Source: Brevundimonas sp. (GTDB lineage: Bacteria > Pseudomonadota > Alphaproteobacteria > Caulobacterales > Caulobacteraceae). From it: a stretch of DNA of 64,000 bases. The notes below the pieces were generated by a model. That model was not told where the DNA came from. It did no database searches and worked only from the letters and a program-made list of their open reading frames with translations. The stretch spans positions 95,614-159,613 of the forward strand of contig QFQU01000003.1 in assembly GCA_003248965.1 (NCBI GenBank). Reading direction: 5' to 3'. Below are positions 48,700-57,882 of the stretch, piece after piece; within the stretch, counting starts at the first letter, position 1, and the number at the start of each line of letters is the position of its first letter. The position numbers and the translations under genes are program-made.

Positions 48700-51435
48700 A
48701 TGGCGTTCCAACCTTCTCGGCGTCACCTGCTCATGGGCGCGGGCGCCCTCGCGGCGGCTCAGGCCATGTCGGGCGCCGCGATCGCCGCGCCGCGCCAGGC
48801 CGCGCCCGCCACGCCGCTGCGCTGGCTGGATGGCGAGAAGCCCGCACGTCTGGACGGAACGACCTTCGGCGTGCCGTGGCCGCGCGGCGCGGTTCGTCCC
48901 AATCAGTCGTTCGGCGTGCGTGACGGCGCGGGTCGTGCGACGCCGGTGCAGTCCTGGCCCATCGCCTATTGGCCCGACGGCTCGCTGAAATGGTCGGCCC
49001 ACGCCGTGACGGGCGATGCGGCGATGGACGGTCTGACTCTGGTTCCCGGCGCCCCGGCCGCGCCGACGCAGCCGGTTCGCGCCGCCGATCAGGGCCAGCA
49101 GATCGTCGTCACGGTCGGCGACCTGGAATGGCGGGTGCCCAAGTCGGGCGACGCCCTGGTCTCCGGCGCCACGCGCGCGGGTCGGACCGTGGTCGGCAAG
49201 CTGTCGCTGGTCGCCCTGTCGCAGGACAAGCCGGAACTGGAGGCGGGCGGGGCGGTGAAGTCCTCGCGCTACGGCGTTCGCATCCGTCAGGCGGTGGTGG
49301 AGCAGTCCGGCCCCGTGCGCGCGGTGATCAAGCTGGACGGCGTCCACACCGATGGGACGCGCGAGTGGCTGCCGGTGTCGGTGCGGCTGTATTTCTACGC
49401 CGGGTCCGACGCCGTGCAGATCGTTCACAGCTTCATCTTCGATGGCGATCCGAAGACGGACTTCATTCGCGGCCTGGGCGTCGTCGCCGACACGCCGATG
49501 ACGGACGCCAGCTATAACCGCCACATCCGTTTCGCCGGTGAGGGCGAGGGCGTGTGGGGCGAGGCGGTCCGCACCCTGACGGGCCTGCGCACCCGCGCCA
49601 ATCCGACCGCCGCCGTGCGCCAGGCCCAGATCGAGGGCCGGGCGGTGGCCTTCGCCGACCTGCCCGACATCCTGAAGAACGACGGCCTGCAATGGGTGCC
49701 GGAATGGGGCGACTTCGCCTTCAACCAGCTGTCGCCCGACGGCTTCACCCTGCGCAAGCGGACCAGCGAGGGGCACGCCTGGATCGATTCCAATGCCGGC
49801 AAACGCAGCCGGGGCCTGGCCTATGTCGGCGGCGTCTCGGGCGGGGTCGCCCTGGGCCTGAAGGACTTCTGGCAGCGGGCGCCGGTCGCGCTGGACATCC
49901 GCAACGCTCATACGGACACGGCCCAGCTGACCGCCTGGATGTGGTCGCCCGAGGCGCCGGCCATGGACCTGCGCCCCTATCGCAGCGCCAACGGCATGGA
50001 CACGACGGCCGAGGAGCTGGTCGGTCTGGACATCACCTATGAGGACTATGAGGCTGGCTGGGACGACGCGCACGGCATCGCCCGCACGTCCGAGCTGACC
50101 CTGTGGGCGCTGGGCGCGACCCCGTCGCACGACGTCTTCTCCGCAATGGCGCAACAGGTCGCGGATCCGGCGCGTCTGACGGTCGAGCCGGAGCGGCTGC
50201 ATGTGGCGGGCGTGTTCGGCGATTGGTCCTTGCCCGATACGTCGACGCCGATCCGCGCCGCGCTGGAAGGCCGTTTGACCCATCTGCTGGATCATTATGT
50301 TCAAGAGGTCGATCAGCGGCGCTGGTACGGCTTCTGGTCCTATGGCGACGTGATGCACACCTACGATCCGGATCGTCATATGTGGCGCTACGACGTGGGC
50401 GGATACGCCTGGGACAACTCCGAGCTTTCGACCGACCTGTGGCTGTGGACCAGCTATCTGCGGACGGGGCGGGCCGATCTGTTCAAGATGGCCGAGGCCA
50501 TGACGCGCCACACGGGCGAGGTGGACGTCTATCACCTGGGCCGGTTCAAGGGGTTCGGCACGCGCCACGGGGTGCAGCACTGGTCGGATTCGTCCAAGCA
50601 GCCGCGCGTCTCGAACGTCGCCTATCGCCGTATCTATTACTTCCTGACGGCGGACGAGCGGGTCGGCGATCTGATGCGCGAACTGAACACCTCGGACCAT
50701 GCGCTTCAGAACGTCGACATTTCGCGCAAACTGCCGCCCGCGCCGGGTCGCGCCGTGCCCGAGGGGCAGGTGGTGTCCGGTTTCGGCACGTCGTGGGGCG
50801 CCTTCATCGCCGCCTGGCTGACGGAGTGGGAGCGGACGGGCGACCGGCGCTGGCGCGACCGGATCGTCAACGGCATGACCACCATCGGCGGGTTGAAGCG
50901 GCGCTGGTTCGCCGGGGAGGCGCCGTTCGACCTGGCCACCGGCCGCTATCAGGGCCAGGGCGACTATGTCGCCGTGTCGCATCTGAACGCCGTGTTCGGC
51001 GTGGCGGAAATGAACGCCGAGCTGCTGGACCTGCTGGACGTGCCGTCCTACCGCCGCGCGTGGCTGGAGTACTGCCGCTACTACAACGCCTCGCCGCAGG
51101 AGATTTCGGGCCTCCTGGGCCAGGTCCCGCCGGGGCGGTCGCTGACCGAGGCCCATTCGCGCCTGACCGCCTACGCCGCGCACGAGGAGCGCGACGCGGC
51201 CCTGGCCCAGCGCGCCTGGAGCGAGTTCTTGGGCAACGATCCGGCCAAGCTGCGCGCCCTGTTGAACGCACGTGGCGACACGGTCGGCGGGACCGAGGTG
51301 CTGCGTCCAATCCACGAGGACCCGCAGGTCTCGACCAACGACGCGGCGCAATGGAGCCTGGCCGCCATCGAGAACCTGGCCCTGATCGGCGACAGTCTGG
51401 AAGAGGCGGCGGCGCGTCTGGGCTACAGGCCCTGA
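48700..51435 (+). CDS. Exo-rhamnogalacturonan lyase family (PcRGLX/YetA-like, PL26), Tat-exported
   Basis: This 911-residue protein starts at ATG 48700 after GGGAG; TTG 48694 is a weaker choice. SRRHLLMGAGALAAAQAMSGAAIA is a Tat signal. The mature protein has an N-terminal RIFT-like domain (TFGVPWPRGAVRPNQSFGVRDGAG), a central beta-sandwich and a C-terminal alpha/alpha toroid (WYGFWSYGDVMHTYDPDRHMWRYDVGGYAWDNSELS and HYLGRFKGFGTRHGVQHW-like), the three-domain PcRGLX/YetA order. It should cut unsaturated disaccharides from RG-I chain ends in the periplasm. Confidence 0.85.
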   Translation: MAFQPSRRHLLMGAGALAAAQAMSGAAIAAPRQAAPATPLRWLDGEKPARLDGTTFGVPWPRGAVRPNQSFGVRDGAGRATPVQSWPIAYWPDGSLKWSAHAVTGDAAMDGLTLVPGAPAAPTQPVRAADQGQQIVVTVGDLEWRVPKSGDALVSGATRAGRTVVGKLSLVALSQDKPELEAGGAVKSSRYGVRIRQAVVEQSGPVRAVIKLDGVHTDGTREWLPVSVRLYFYAGSDAVQIVHSFIFDGDPKTDFIRGLGVVADTPMTDASYNRHIRFAGEGEGVWGEAVRTLTGLRTRANPTAAVRQAQIEGRAVAFADLPDILKNDGLQWVPEWGDFAFNQLSPDGFTLRKRTSEGHAWIDSNAGKRSRGLAYVGGVSGGVALGLKDFWQRAPVALDIRNAHTDTAQLTAWMWSPEAPAMDLRPYRSANGMDTTAEELVGLDITYEDYEAGWDDAHGIARTSELTLWALGATPSHDVFSAMAQQVADPARLTVEPERLHVAGVFGDWSLPDTSTPIRAALEGRLTHLLDHYVQEVDQRRWYGFWSYGDVMHTYDPDRHMWRYDVGGYAWDNSELSTDLWLWTSYLRTGRADLFKMAEAMTRHTGEVDVYHLGRFKGFGTRHGVQHWSDSSKQPRVSNVAYRRIYYFLTADERVGDLMRELNTSDHALQNVDISRKLPPAPGRAVPEGQVVSGFGTSWGAFIAAWLTEWERTGDRRWRDRIVNGMTTIGGLKRRWFAGEAPFDLATGRYQGQGDYVAVSHLNAVFGVAEMNAELLDLLDVPSYRRAWLEYCRYYNASPQEISGLLGQVPPGRSLTEAHSRLTAYAAHEERDAALAQRAWSEFLGNDPAKLRALLNARGDTVGGTEVLRPIHEDPQVSTNDAAQWSLAAIENLALIGDSLEEAAARLGYRP

Positions 51436-51454
51436 CCGCCGCTGCGCGCCGGCG

Positions 51455-52357
51455 TCACAGGAGGTAGATCGTCTCGGCGTTGGCGGCGAACAGGCGCTCC
51501 CGCTCGTCGGCCGAGAAGTCGGCCGTGATGGCGTCGAAGGCGGAATAGAAGGCGTCGAAGGTTCCGTGGACGCTTTCCACGGGGAAGTCCGAGGCGAACA
51601 TGGCCCGCTCGGTCCCGAAGGCGTCGATGCACTCCAGGACGATGGGACGGATCGAATCCGGCGTCCAGGCGCGGTCGGTGATGCCCAGGCCGGAAATCTT
51701 GATCGACACCTGCGGCTGGGCCGCCAGCAGGCGCAGCCCGGCGCGCCAGCGCTCCATGCCGATGGCGTCGCGATCGGTCGGCAGGCCGGCGTGATTGACG
51801 ATCAACGGAATGTCGGGATGGCGCGCGGCGATGGCCGCCGCCGTCGCCATCTGCGACGGATAGAGCTGCAGATCGAACGACAGTCCATGCCGGGCCAGTT
51901 TGGCGAACCCCTCGACCCATTGCGGGTCCAGCAGCAGGTCGCGGTCGGTATAGGTCTTCAGCGGGTTCTGGTGCCAGCAGACGATCTGGCGAACGCCCCG
52001 CACGTTCGGCCGCGCGGCGTGGGCCTCCAGCAGGGCGTCCAGATCGGGGTCCAGCAGATCGGCCCCGGCGACGATGCCGTGGGGATAGCCGCGCTGGTCC
52101 GCTAGGGCTTGCAGCCAGTCGGTCTCGGCCAGTTGCCGGCCCCTGGGCTGTCCGGCCTCGACATGGACGATCTTATCCACGCGCCAGCCCGCCGTATCGG
52201 CCAGATAGTCGTCCAGCAGATAGTCCCGGTGCGCGATGGGCGTCATGTCTCCCGCCGGATTGTTCGGCAGGGGATCGTCCTGAAGCCAGCCATAGCGGGC
52301 GCGCGACAGGTCCCACAGGTGGACGTGGCTGTCGATGATGCGAAGACCGGACGTCAT
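51455..52357 (-). CDS. Amidohydrolase, L-rhamnono/L-fucono-lactonase-like
   Basis: This 300-residue TIM-barrel hydrolase starts MTSGLRIIDSHVHLWD (HxH metal site). EAGQPRGRQLAETDWLQALA, GVRQIVCWHQNP, LIVNHAGLPTDRDAIG and MFASDFPVES follow the COG3618 lactonase family. By context it opens L-rhamnono-1,4-lactone after rhamnose dehydrogenase. It is the last gene of a five-gene operon and is coupled by four bases to the esterase gene. Confidence 0.88.
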   Translation of the reverse strand: MTSGLRIIDSHVHLWDLSRARYGWLQDDPLPNNPAGDMTPIAHRDYLLDDYLADTAGWRVDKIVHVEAGQPRGRQLAETDWLQALADQRGYPHGIVAGADLLDPDLDALLEAHAARPNVRGVRQIVCWHQNPLKTYTDRDLLLDPQWVEGFAKLARHGLSFDLQLYPSQMATAAAIAARHPDIPLIVNHAGLPTDRDAIGMERWRAGLRLLAAQPQVSIKISGLGITDRAWTPDSIRPIVLECIDAFGTERAMFASDFPVESVHGTFDAFYSAFDAITADFSADERERLFAANAETIYLL

Positions 52358-53316
52358 GACGGGGGCTGCGCCTCCTTGCTGAAATAACCGCGCGCCCGCA
52401 GCCAGGCTTCCAGCGCCTGCGGCCACAGGGTCAGGGCGGGGTCGGCGCCGCCCAGGCCCGAGCCGTGCGACCCGTGGGCGAACAGGTGCATCTCCACGTC
52501 CTTGCCCGCCATCGCCAAGGCCGAATACAGATCGACCGAACCCCGCACCGGCACCAGGGCGTCGTCGGTGGTGTGATAGATGAAGGTCGGCGGGGCCTTG
52601 GCCACGACGCCCGGCAGGGGCGTATAGGCGACATAGTCCCGAGGGGCGCAATCCCAACGGGCCATGCGGGCGAAGCGGCAGTATTCGGAGTCGCCCCCGG
52701 CGTTCAGATCGGTCGCCTCGAGCCAGGGATAGGCCAGGACCAGGAAATCAGGACGGCTTGAGACCCGCTCGACCGCATCGGGGGCGGCGGCGTCGCCGTC
52801 GTCCGATAGGCTGACCGTCATGGCCGCCAGATGGCCCCCGGCGGAAAAGCCCATCAGGCCGATCCGGTCGGCGTCCAGGCCGAAGGCGCGGGCGTTGGCG
52901 CGGACGAACCGAACCGCGCGCTCTCCGTCCTCGATCGGCTGGGGCAGGGGATGGCCCGCCCCGTGACGGTATTTCAGCACGAAGGCGCTGATCCCGCGCG
53001 CGGCAAACCAGTCGGCGATCTGCCGCCCCTCCAGATTGCCCGCCAGATTCACATAGCCGCCGCCGGGCGCGATAATGACCGCCGCGCCGCTGCGTCGCCC
53101 GTTCTGCGGCGCGAACAGGGTCAGGGATGCGTCGTCCTCGCCCGGCCTCAACCCGTAGGTTCGGGTCTGGAGCAAATCGTCCTGGGCCAGACTGGATGGG
53201 GCGTCGGCGGTCTGGGCCCGCGCGACCGGCGACAGCAGGCCGCCGAGCGCCAGAATGACCGCCGCCGCTCCGGTCGCGACACGGGCGCGCCGACATCCGA
53301 AAATCCAGCCGCCCAT
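52354..53316 (-). CDS. Exported alpha/beta hydrolase, acetylesterase-like
   Basis: This 320-residue protein has a signal peptide (GAAAVILALGGLLSPVARAQ). IIAPGGGYVNLAG, LMGFSAGGHLAAM, a charge-relay Asp near DDALVPV, and HLFAHGSHGSGLG give a full triad. It is a close relative of the hydrolase at 33819, so it probably also deacylates pectic polysaccharide. An exported enzyme inside an otherwise cytoplasmic rhamnose operon supports a shared substrate. Confidence 0.87.
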   Translation of the reverse strand: MGGWIFGCRRARVATGAAAVILALGGLLSPVARAQTADAPSSLAQDDLLQTRTYGLRPGEDDASLTLFAPQNGRRSGAAVIIAPGGGYVNLAGNLEGRQIADWFAARGISAFVLKYRHGAGHPLPQPIEDGERAVRFVRANARAFGLDADRIGLMGFSAGGHLAAMTVSLSDDGDAAAPDAVERVSSRPDFLVLAYPWLEATDLNAGGDSEYCRFARMARWDCAPRDYVAYTPLPGVVAKAPPTFIYHTTDDALVPVRGSVDLYSALAMAGKDVEMHLFAHGSHGSGLGGADPALTLWPQALEAWLRARGYFSKEAQPPS

Positions 53317-53330
53317 GTCGTGTCCCGGTC

Positions 53331-54080
53331 TCAGTATGTCGTTCTTCCGCCGGAGGTGTCGAAGGTGGAGGCGGTTGTGAAGCTGCATTCCTCGGAGGCC
53401 ATGAAACAGACCATGGCGGCGCTTTCGTCGACCTCGCCGAGGCGGCCCATTGGGATCTTGGAGCGCATGTAGTCGACCTGGCTCTGGGGCAGCTGCTCCA
53501 GGATGGGGCTTTCGAAGGTGGCGGGGGTCAGGCTGTTGGCGATGACGCCCTTGCCGGCCAGTTCCTTGCCCAGCGACTTGGTGAAGCCGATGACCCCGGC
53601 CTTGGAGGCGGAATAGGCTGAGGCGTTGGGATTGCCTTCCTTGCCCGCGACCGAGGCGACGTTGACGATACGGCCATAGCCCGCCTTCAGCATGAAGGGG
53701 GTGATGGCGCGGCAGCAGTAGAAGACGCCGTTCAGATTGATGTCGATGACCCGGCGCCAGCTGTCCAGCGGGAAGTCCTGCACCGGCACGGTGGCCCCGG
53801 TGATGCCGGCCGAGGCGATCAGGATGTCGATACCGCCCAGAAGCCCGTGCGTCTGTTCGGCGGCGGCGGACACCGCATCGGCGTCGGCGACGTCCAGGGC
53901 GACCACATGGCTGGCCCCGATCTCTTCGGCGGCGGCCTTCAGCGCGTCGGCGTTCAGATCCCACAGGGCCACCTTGCCCCCCTCGGCGACGATGCGCGCC
54001 GCCGCCGCCTTGCCCAGGCCCGAGGCGCCGCCGGTGATCACGGCGGCGCGGCCCGCGAAACGATCCCGATAGGCGTTCAT
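53331..54080 (-). CDS. SDR, L-2-keto-3-deoxyrhamnonate 4-dehydrogenase-like (LRA5)
   Basis: This 249-residue protein has TGGASGLGKAAA, IASAGITGATVPVQDF, NVASVAGKEGNPNASAYSASKAGV (Ser, Tyr, Lys) and the distinctive C-terminus FDTSGGRTTY. It overlaps the FAH-family gene by four bases. In the diketo-hydrolase rhamnose pathway of Sphingomonas the matching enzyme oxidises C4 of 2-keto-3-deoxy-L-rhamnonate to give the substrate of the next enzyme. The assignment rests on context. Confidence 0.85.
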   Translation of the reverse strand: MNAYRDRFAGRAAVITGGASGLGKAAAARIVAEGGKVALWDLNADALKAAAEEIGASHVVALDVADADAVSAAAEQTHGLLGGIDILIASAGITGATVPVQDFPLDSWRRVIDINLNGVFYCCRAITPFMLKAGYGRIVNVASVAGKEGNPNASAYSASKAGVIGFTKSLGKELAGKGVIANSLTPATFESPILEQLPQSQVDYMRSKIPMGRLGEVDESAAMVCFMASEECSFTTASTFDTSGGRTTY

Positions 54081-54925
54081 CGGGTCCACTCCACGAAGGT
54101 CTGGCCTTGTTCGCCCAGCTTTTCGATGCCAAGGCGGACCGTGTCGCCAGGTTTCAGATACAGCGGCGGTTTCTGGCCCAGGCCGACGCCGGGCGGGGTG
54201 CCGGTGGTGATCAGATCGCCGGGCTCCAGCGTCATGAACTCCGACAGGTAGGAGACGATCTCGGCCACGCCGAAGATCATGGTCTTGGTGTTGCCGGTCT
54301 GCATGCGCTTGCCGTTCAGGTCCAGCCACATGTCCAGGTTCTGCACGTCGCCGACCTCGTCGGTCGTGACCAGCCAGGGGCCGACAGGCCCGAAGGTGTC
54401 GCAGCCCTTGCCCTTGTCCCAGGTGCCGCCGCGTTCGGTCTGGAAGGCGCGTTCGGACACGTCGTTGATCAGCACATAGCCGGCGACGTGATCCAGCGCC
54501 TTATCCTTGGTCACATGGGAGGCGGGCTTGCCGATGACGATGCCCAGTTCGACCTCCCAGTCGGTCTTCTCCGAACCGCGCGGAATGACCACGTCGTCGT
54601 TCGGCCCGTTCAGGCAGGTGATGGCCTTGGTGAAGACGACCGGCTCTTCCGGGATCGGCAGGTTGGATTCCGCCGCGTGATCCGCGAAGTTCAGGCCGAT
54701 GGCTATGAACTTGCGGCTGCCGTTCACCGGCACGCCATAGCGCGGTTCGCCCTCGACCAGAGGAAGCGTGGTCGGGTCGATGGCCTTCAGGGCGTCGAGC
54801 GCCGGGCCGTGCAGTTGATCCGGGGTGATGTCGGCGACGACGCCCGACAGGTCGCGAATACGCCCTTCGGCGTCCAGCGTGCCCGGCTTTTCCTGGCCCT
54901 TGGGGCCGTAACGCAGCAGTTTCAT
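54077..54925 (-). CDS. FAH family hydrolase, 2,4-diketo-3-deoxy-L-rhamnonate hydrolase-like (LRA6)
   Basis: This 282-residue protein has the full FAH catalytic core: FIAIGLNFADHAAE, DWEVELGIVIGKPAS (metal Glu), GYVLINDVSERAFQ, GKGCDTFGPVGPW and DLITTGTPPGVGLG. By context it should cleave 2,4-diketo-3-deoxy-L-rhamnonate to pyruvate and L-lactate. It lies 21 bases after the dehydratase. Confidence 0.88.
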   Translation of the reverse strand: MKLLRYGPKGQEKPGTLDAEGRIRDLSGVVADITPDQLHGPALDALKAIDPTTLPLVEGEPRYGVPVNGSRKFIAIGLNFADHAAESNLPIPEEPVVFTKAITCLNGPNDDVVIPRGSEKTDWEVELGIVIGKPASHVTKDKALDHVAGYVLINDVSERAFQTERGGTWDKGKGCDTFGPVGPWLVTTDEVGDVQNLDMWLDLNGKRMQTGNTKTMIFGVAEIVSYLSEFMTLEPGDLITTGTPPGVGLGQKPPLYLKPGDTVRLGIEKLGEQGQTFVEWTR

Positions 54926-54946
54926 GGTGAAGGAGAGGCTTTCGTC

Positions 54947-56140
54947 TTAACGCGCGTAGGGGCGATGCAGGGCGATGTCGCGGTTCAGCTCGACGCCGAA
55001 ACCGGGGGTGTCGGGAACCTTCAGGCGGCCGTTCACGGGAACCGGCTCGCCGATCAGCTGCGGATGGAACATGGGCACGACCTCGTCGGCGCCGGGGGCC
55101 ATCATCAGGAACTCCGCGAACGGGCTGTTATGGCGCGTCACCACGAAGTGGTAGGAATAGACCGACGAGCCGTGCGGGATCATCAGCACGCCCTTGGCGT
55201 CGGCCAGGGCCGAAATCTTCTGCAGTTCGGTGACGCCGCCGCACCAGCCCACGTCCGGCTGGATGATGTCGCAGCATTCCATTTCCAGCAGCATGCGGAA
55301 GCCCCAGCGGGTGGCCTCATGCTCGCCGGTCGTGACCAGCATCCCCTTGGGCGCGTTCTTCTTCAGCGCCTGATAGCCCCAGTAGTCGTCGGGGCTGAGG
55401 GCCTCCTCGATCCACTTCAGACCCAGTTTGTGGGCCTCGTGCGCCAGACGGGTGGCGTAGTTGAGGTCCAGCGCCATCCAGCAGTCGAACATCAGCCAGA
55501 AGTCGTCGCCGCAGGCGTTGCGCATGGCCTCCAGCTCGACCAGATTCTTGCGAAGCCCTTCCTCGCCCTCGGCCGGGCCGTGGTGCAGGGGCATCTTGCC
55601 GCCGATGAAGCCCAGTTCCTTGGCTTTGTCGGGCCGCGCGCCGGTGGCGTAAAAGGTCAGTTCGTCGCGCACCGCCCCGCCCAGCATGGCGAAGACCGGC
55701 TCCTGGCGCAGACGGCCCAGCAGGTCCCACAGCGCCAGATCGACGCCGGAAATGGCGTTCACCACCAGACCCTTGCGGCCGTAATACTGGGTGGAGAAAT
55801 ACATCTGGTCCCAGATCTTCTCGACCTCGGACGGATCGCGGCCTTCCAGGAAGCGGGCCAGATGCTTCTCGACGATATAGGCCGCCGGCTCGCCGCCGGT
55901 CGTGACCGCAAACCCGACCACGCCGTTCTCGGCCTCGATCTCCACGACCAGGGTGCCCAGGACGTTGATGCCGAAGCTGCGGCGGCTTTGGCGGTATTCG
56001 GGATATTTGGCCATCGGCGTGGCGATGTGATCGTCGATCCAGTGGCCGTCGCCCTGATCGTGATAGTCGGCGCCGCCTCCGGTTCCGTCGTTTTTCACGA
56101 CGAAGGCGCGGACGTGCTTGATGCGAGGCAGGCGGCTCAT
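54947..56140 (-). CDS. rhmD: L-rhamnonate dehydratase (enolase superfamily)
   Basis: This 397-residue protein is very like the E. coli L-rhamnonate dehydratase throughout: DYHDQGDGHWIDDHIATPMAKY, SFGINVLGTLVVEIEAENG, LTFYATGARPDKAKELGFIGGKMP, DFWLMFDCWM (metal), QPDVGWCGGVTELQKI and VPHGSSVYSYHFV (catalytic His region). It forms 2-keto-3-deoxy-L-rhamnonate. It is the first gene of the rhamnose operon and is divergent from an IclR regulator. Confidence 0.95.
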   Translation of the reverse strand: MSRLPRIKHVRAFVVKNDGTGGGADYHDQGDGHWIDDHIATPMAKYPEYRQSRRSFGINVLGTLVVEIEAENGVVGFAVTTGGEPAAYIVEKHLARFLEGRDPSEVEKIWDQMYFSTQYYGRKGLVVNAISGVDLALWDLLGRLRQEPVFAMLGGAVRDELTFYATGARPDKAKELGFIGGKMPLHHGPAEGEEGLRKNLVELEAMRNACGDDFWLMFDCWMALDLNYATRLAHEAHKLGLKWIEEALSPDDYWGYQALKKNAPKGMLVTTGEHEATRWGFRMLLEMECCDIIQPDVGWCGGVTELQKISALADAKGVLMIPHGSSVYSYHFVVTRHNSPFAEFLMMAPGADEVVPMFHPQLIGEPVPVNGRLKVPDTPGFGVELNRDIALHRPYAR

Positions 56141-56232
56141 GGCATGATCACCGAAAACTGGCGATCCGCTCCCATAATGCGGGATTTCACTGGCTTTCCT
56201 CCGTGCGTCACGTCAATGTCCCCTGTGTAGCC

Positions 56233-56269
56233 TTGGACGACTTGCGCGTTTTGCTACATTCTGAGAATG
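56233..56269 (+). promoter_or_regulatory. Candidate promoter and autorepressor site before the IclR gene
   Basis: TTGGAC (56233-56238) and TACATT (56255-56260) form a sigma70-like pair with a 16-base spacer. CATTC-TGA-GAATG (56257-56269) is a perfect inverted repeat overlapping the minus-10 box, so a bound regulator would block the polymerase. Confidence 0.5.
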
Positions 56270-56280
56270 AGGATTACGAA

Positions 56281-57087
56281 ATGGGACGAACGCCGTCAAT
56301 CAAGACCGCACAGGTCGATGGGGATGAAGAGGTCGGCGCCAAGGCGTCCGGCAGCCAGACCCTGCTGCGCGGTCTGGACGTCATCGACGCCCTAATCGAG
56401 GGCTCCCTCCCGCTGGCCGAACTGTCCGAAAAGCTGGAGTTGACGCGCAGCACCACCCACCGGCTGGCCTCGGCCCTGGTGGAGCGGCGGCTGCTGTCGT
56501 TCCGTCCGCGCGAGGGCTACAGCCTCGGTCCCAAACTGCTGGAGCTGGGCCATGCCGCCAGCCAGCAGATGCACCTGCCGCGCGTGGCCCGGCCCTGGCT
56601 GGAGCAGTTGTCGGCCGTGACCGACGACACTGTGCATCTGGGCGTGCTGGACGGCCGCCATGCGCTTTATCTGGACAAGGTCGCGGGTCGGCGCCGCATC
56701 AACATCGGCTCGCGCCTGGGCGAGCGTCACCCCATCGCCTCGACGGGCCTGGGCAAGGCGCTTATCCTGGACAAGACCGAGGCGGACTGGATCGACTTCT
56801 ACGCCGAGCCGGGGGCGGCTTATGATTCCTCCGCCCGGGCTGTCTGGCTGGAGCGGATGCATGGCTATGCCCAGAAGGGCTACGCCTTCGACCTGGAAGA
56901 GAACGAGGACCAGATCCGCTGCGTCGCCGCCCCGATTCGTTCGGTCAACGGCCAGATCGTCGCCGCCCTCAGCGTGTCTTCCGCCGCCCAGTATATGTCC
57001 GACGCCCGGATGACGGAACTGACCAAGACCGTGACCGAAGCCGCCGACGCCATCAGCGCCGATCTGGGCTGGTCGCCCAAACCCTGA
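56281..57087 (+). CDS. IclR family transcriptional regulator (rhamnose branch)
   Basis: This 268-residue regulator starts MGRTPSIKTAQVDGDEE (56281). The helix-turn-helix lies at about 42-90 (LAELSEKLELTRSTTHRLASALVERRLLSF) and the effector domain follows (LGERHPIASTGLGKALILDK, VSSAAQYM). It sits between the divergent rhmD operon and its own operon with rhamnose dehydrogenase and lldD, so rhamnose or a keto-acid intermediate is the likely signal. Confidence 0.9.
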   Translation: MGRTPSIKTAQVDGDEEVGAKASGSQTLLRGLDVIDALIEGSLPLAELSEKLELTRSTTHRLASALVERRLLSFRPREGYSLGPKLLELGHAASQQMHLPRVARPWLEQLSAVTDDTVHLGVLDGRHALYLDKVAGRRRINIGSRLGERHPIASTGLGKALILDKTEADWIDFYAEPGAAYDSSARAVWLERMHGYAQKGYAFDLEENEDQIRCVAAPIRSVNGQIVAALSVSSAAQYMSDARMTELTKTVTEAADAISADLGWSPKP

Positions 57088-57111
57088 AGCCGAACCATCG
57101 CGGGAGTCCCC

Positions 57112-57873
57112 ATGCTGCTTGAGAACAAGGTCGTCCTGGTCACGGGCGCATCGCGGGGCATCGGACGGGCGACGGCCATTGAGGCCGCGCGTCAGGGCGC
57201 CGACGTGGCCCTCAACACCTATCGCGACGATGCGGCCGCCGCCGAAGTGGTCACCGAGATCGAGGCGCTCGGCCGCCGGGCCATCGCCGTCGACGGCGAC
57301 GTGGCTGAACCCGACAGCGCCGCTGCCTTCATCGACGCCGCCGTTCAGGCGATGGGGCGGGTCGACGTCTTCGTCTCCAACGCCGGCATCTGTCCCTTCC
57401 ACGCCTTCCTCGACATGCCGGCCAAGACCCTGCGGCGGACGATGGAGGTCAATCTGCACGGCGCCTATTTCATGGTGCAGGCGGCGGCTAATCAGATGGT
57501 CCGCCAAGGAGACGGCGGCGCCATCGTGGCGATCAGCTCGATCTCGGCCCTGGTCGGCGGCGAGATGCAGACCCACTACACCCCCACCAAGGCGGGGGTG
57601 CACAGCCTGATGCAGTCCTGCGCCGTGGCCCTGGGGCGTCACGGCATCCGCTGCAACTCGGTCCTGCCCGGCACCATCGCCACCGACATCAACAAGGACG
57701 ACCTCGCCGATCCGAAGAAGCGCGAGTATATGGAAGGCCGCATTCCGTTGGGTCGGCTGGGCCGGCCCCAAGACATCGCCTCGGTCGTGGCCTTCCTGGC
57801 CTCGGACATGGCGTCCTACATGTCCGGCGCGGCCCTGCTGGTCGACGGCGGGGCCTTCGCCAACTTCCAGTAA
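57112..57873 (+). CDS. L-rhamnose 1-dehydrogenase (SDR)
   Basis: This 253-residue protein closely follows the characterised Azotobacter and Sphingomonas rhamnose dehydrogenases: TGASRGIGRATA, NAGICPFHAFLDMP, AISSISALVGGEMQTHYTPTKAGV (Ser, Tyr, Lys), CNSVLPGTIATDINKDDL and LVDGGAFANFQ. It oxidises L-rhamnopyranose to the lactone. It lies 24 bases after the IclR gene and nine bases ahead of lldD. Confidence 0.93.
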   Translation: MLLENKVVLVTGASRGIGRATAIEAARQGADVALNTYRDDAAAAEVVTEIEALGRRAIAVDGDVAEPDSAAAFIDAAVQAMGRVDVFVSNAGICPFHAFLDMPAKTLRRTMEVNLHGAYFMVQAAANQMVRQGDGGAIVAISSISALVGGEMQTHYTPTKAGVHSLMQSCAVALGRHGIRCNSVLPGTIATDINKDDLADPKKREYMEGRIPLGRLGRPQDIASVVAFLASDMASYMSGAALLVDGGAFANFQ

Positions 57874-57882
57874 GGCTCGGCC

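Noticed and set aside
53331..54080. KduD or 3-oxoacyl reductase as the identity of the SDR
   Set aside because: A better kduD is present at 40503, and the coupling to the FAH hydrolase and rhmD favours the LRA5-type role.
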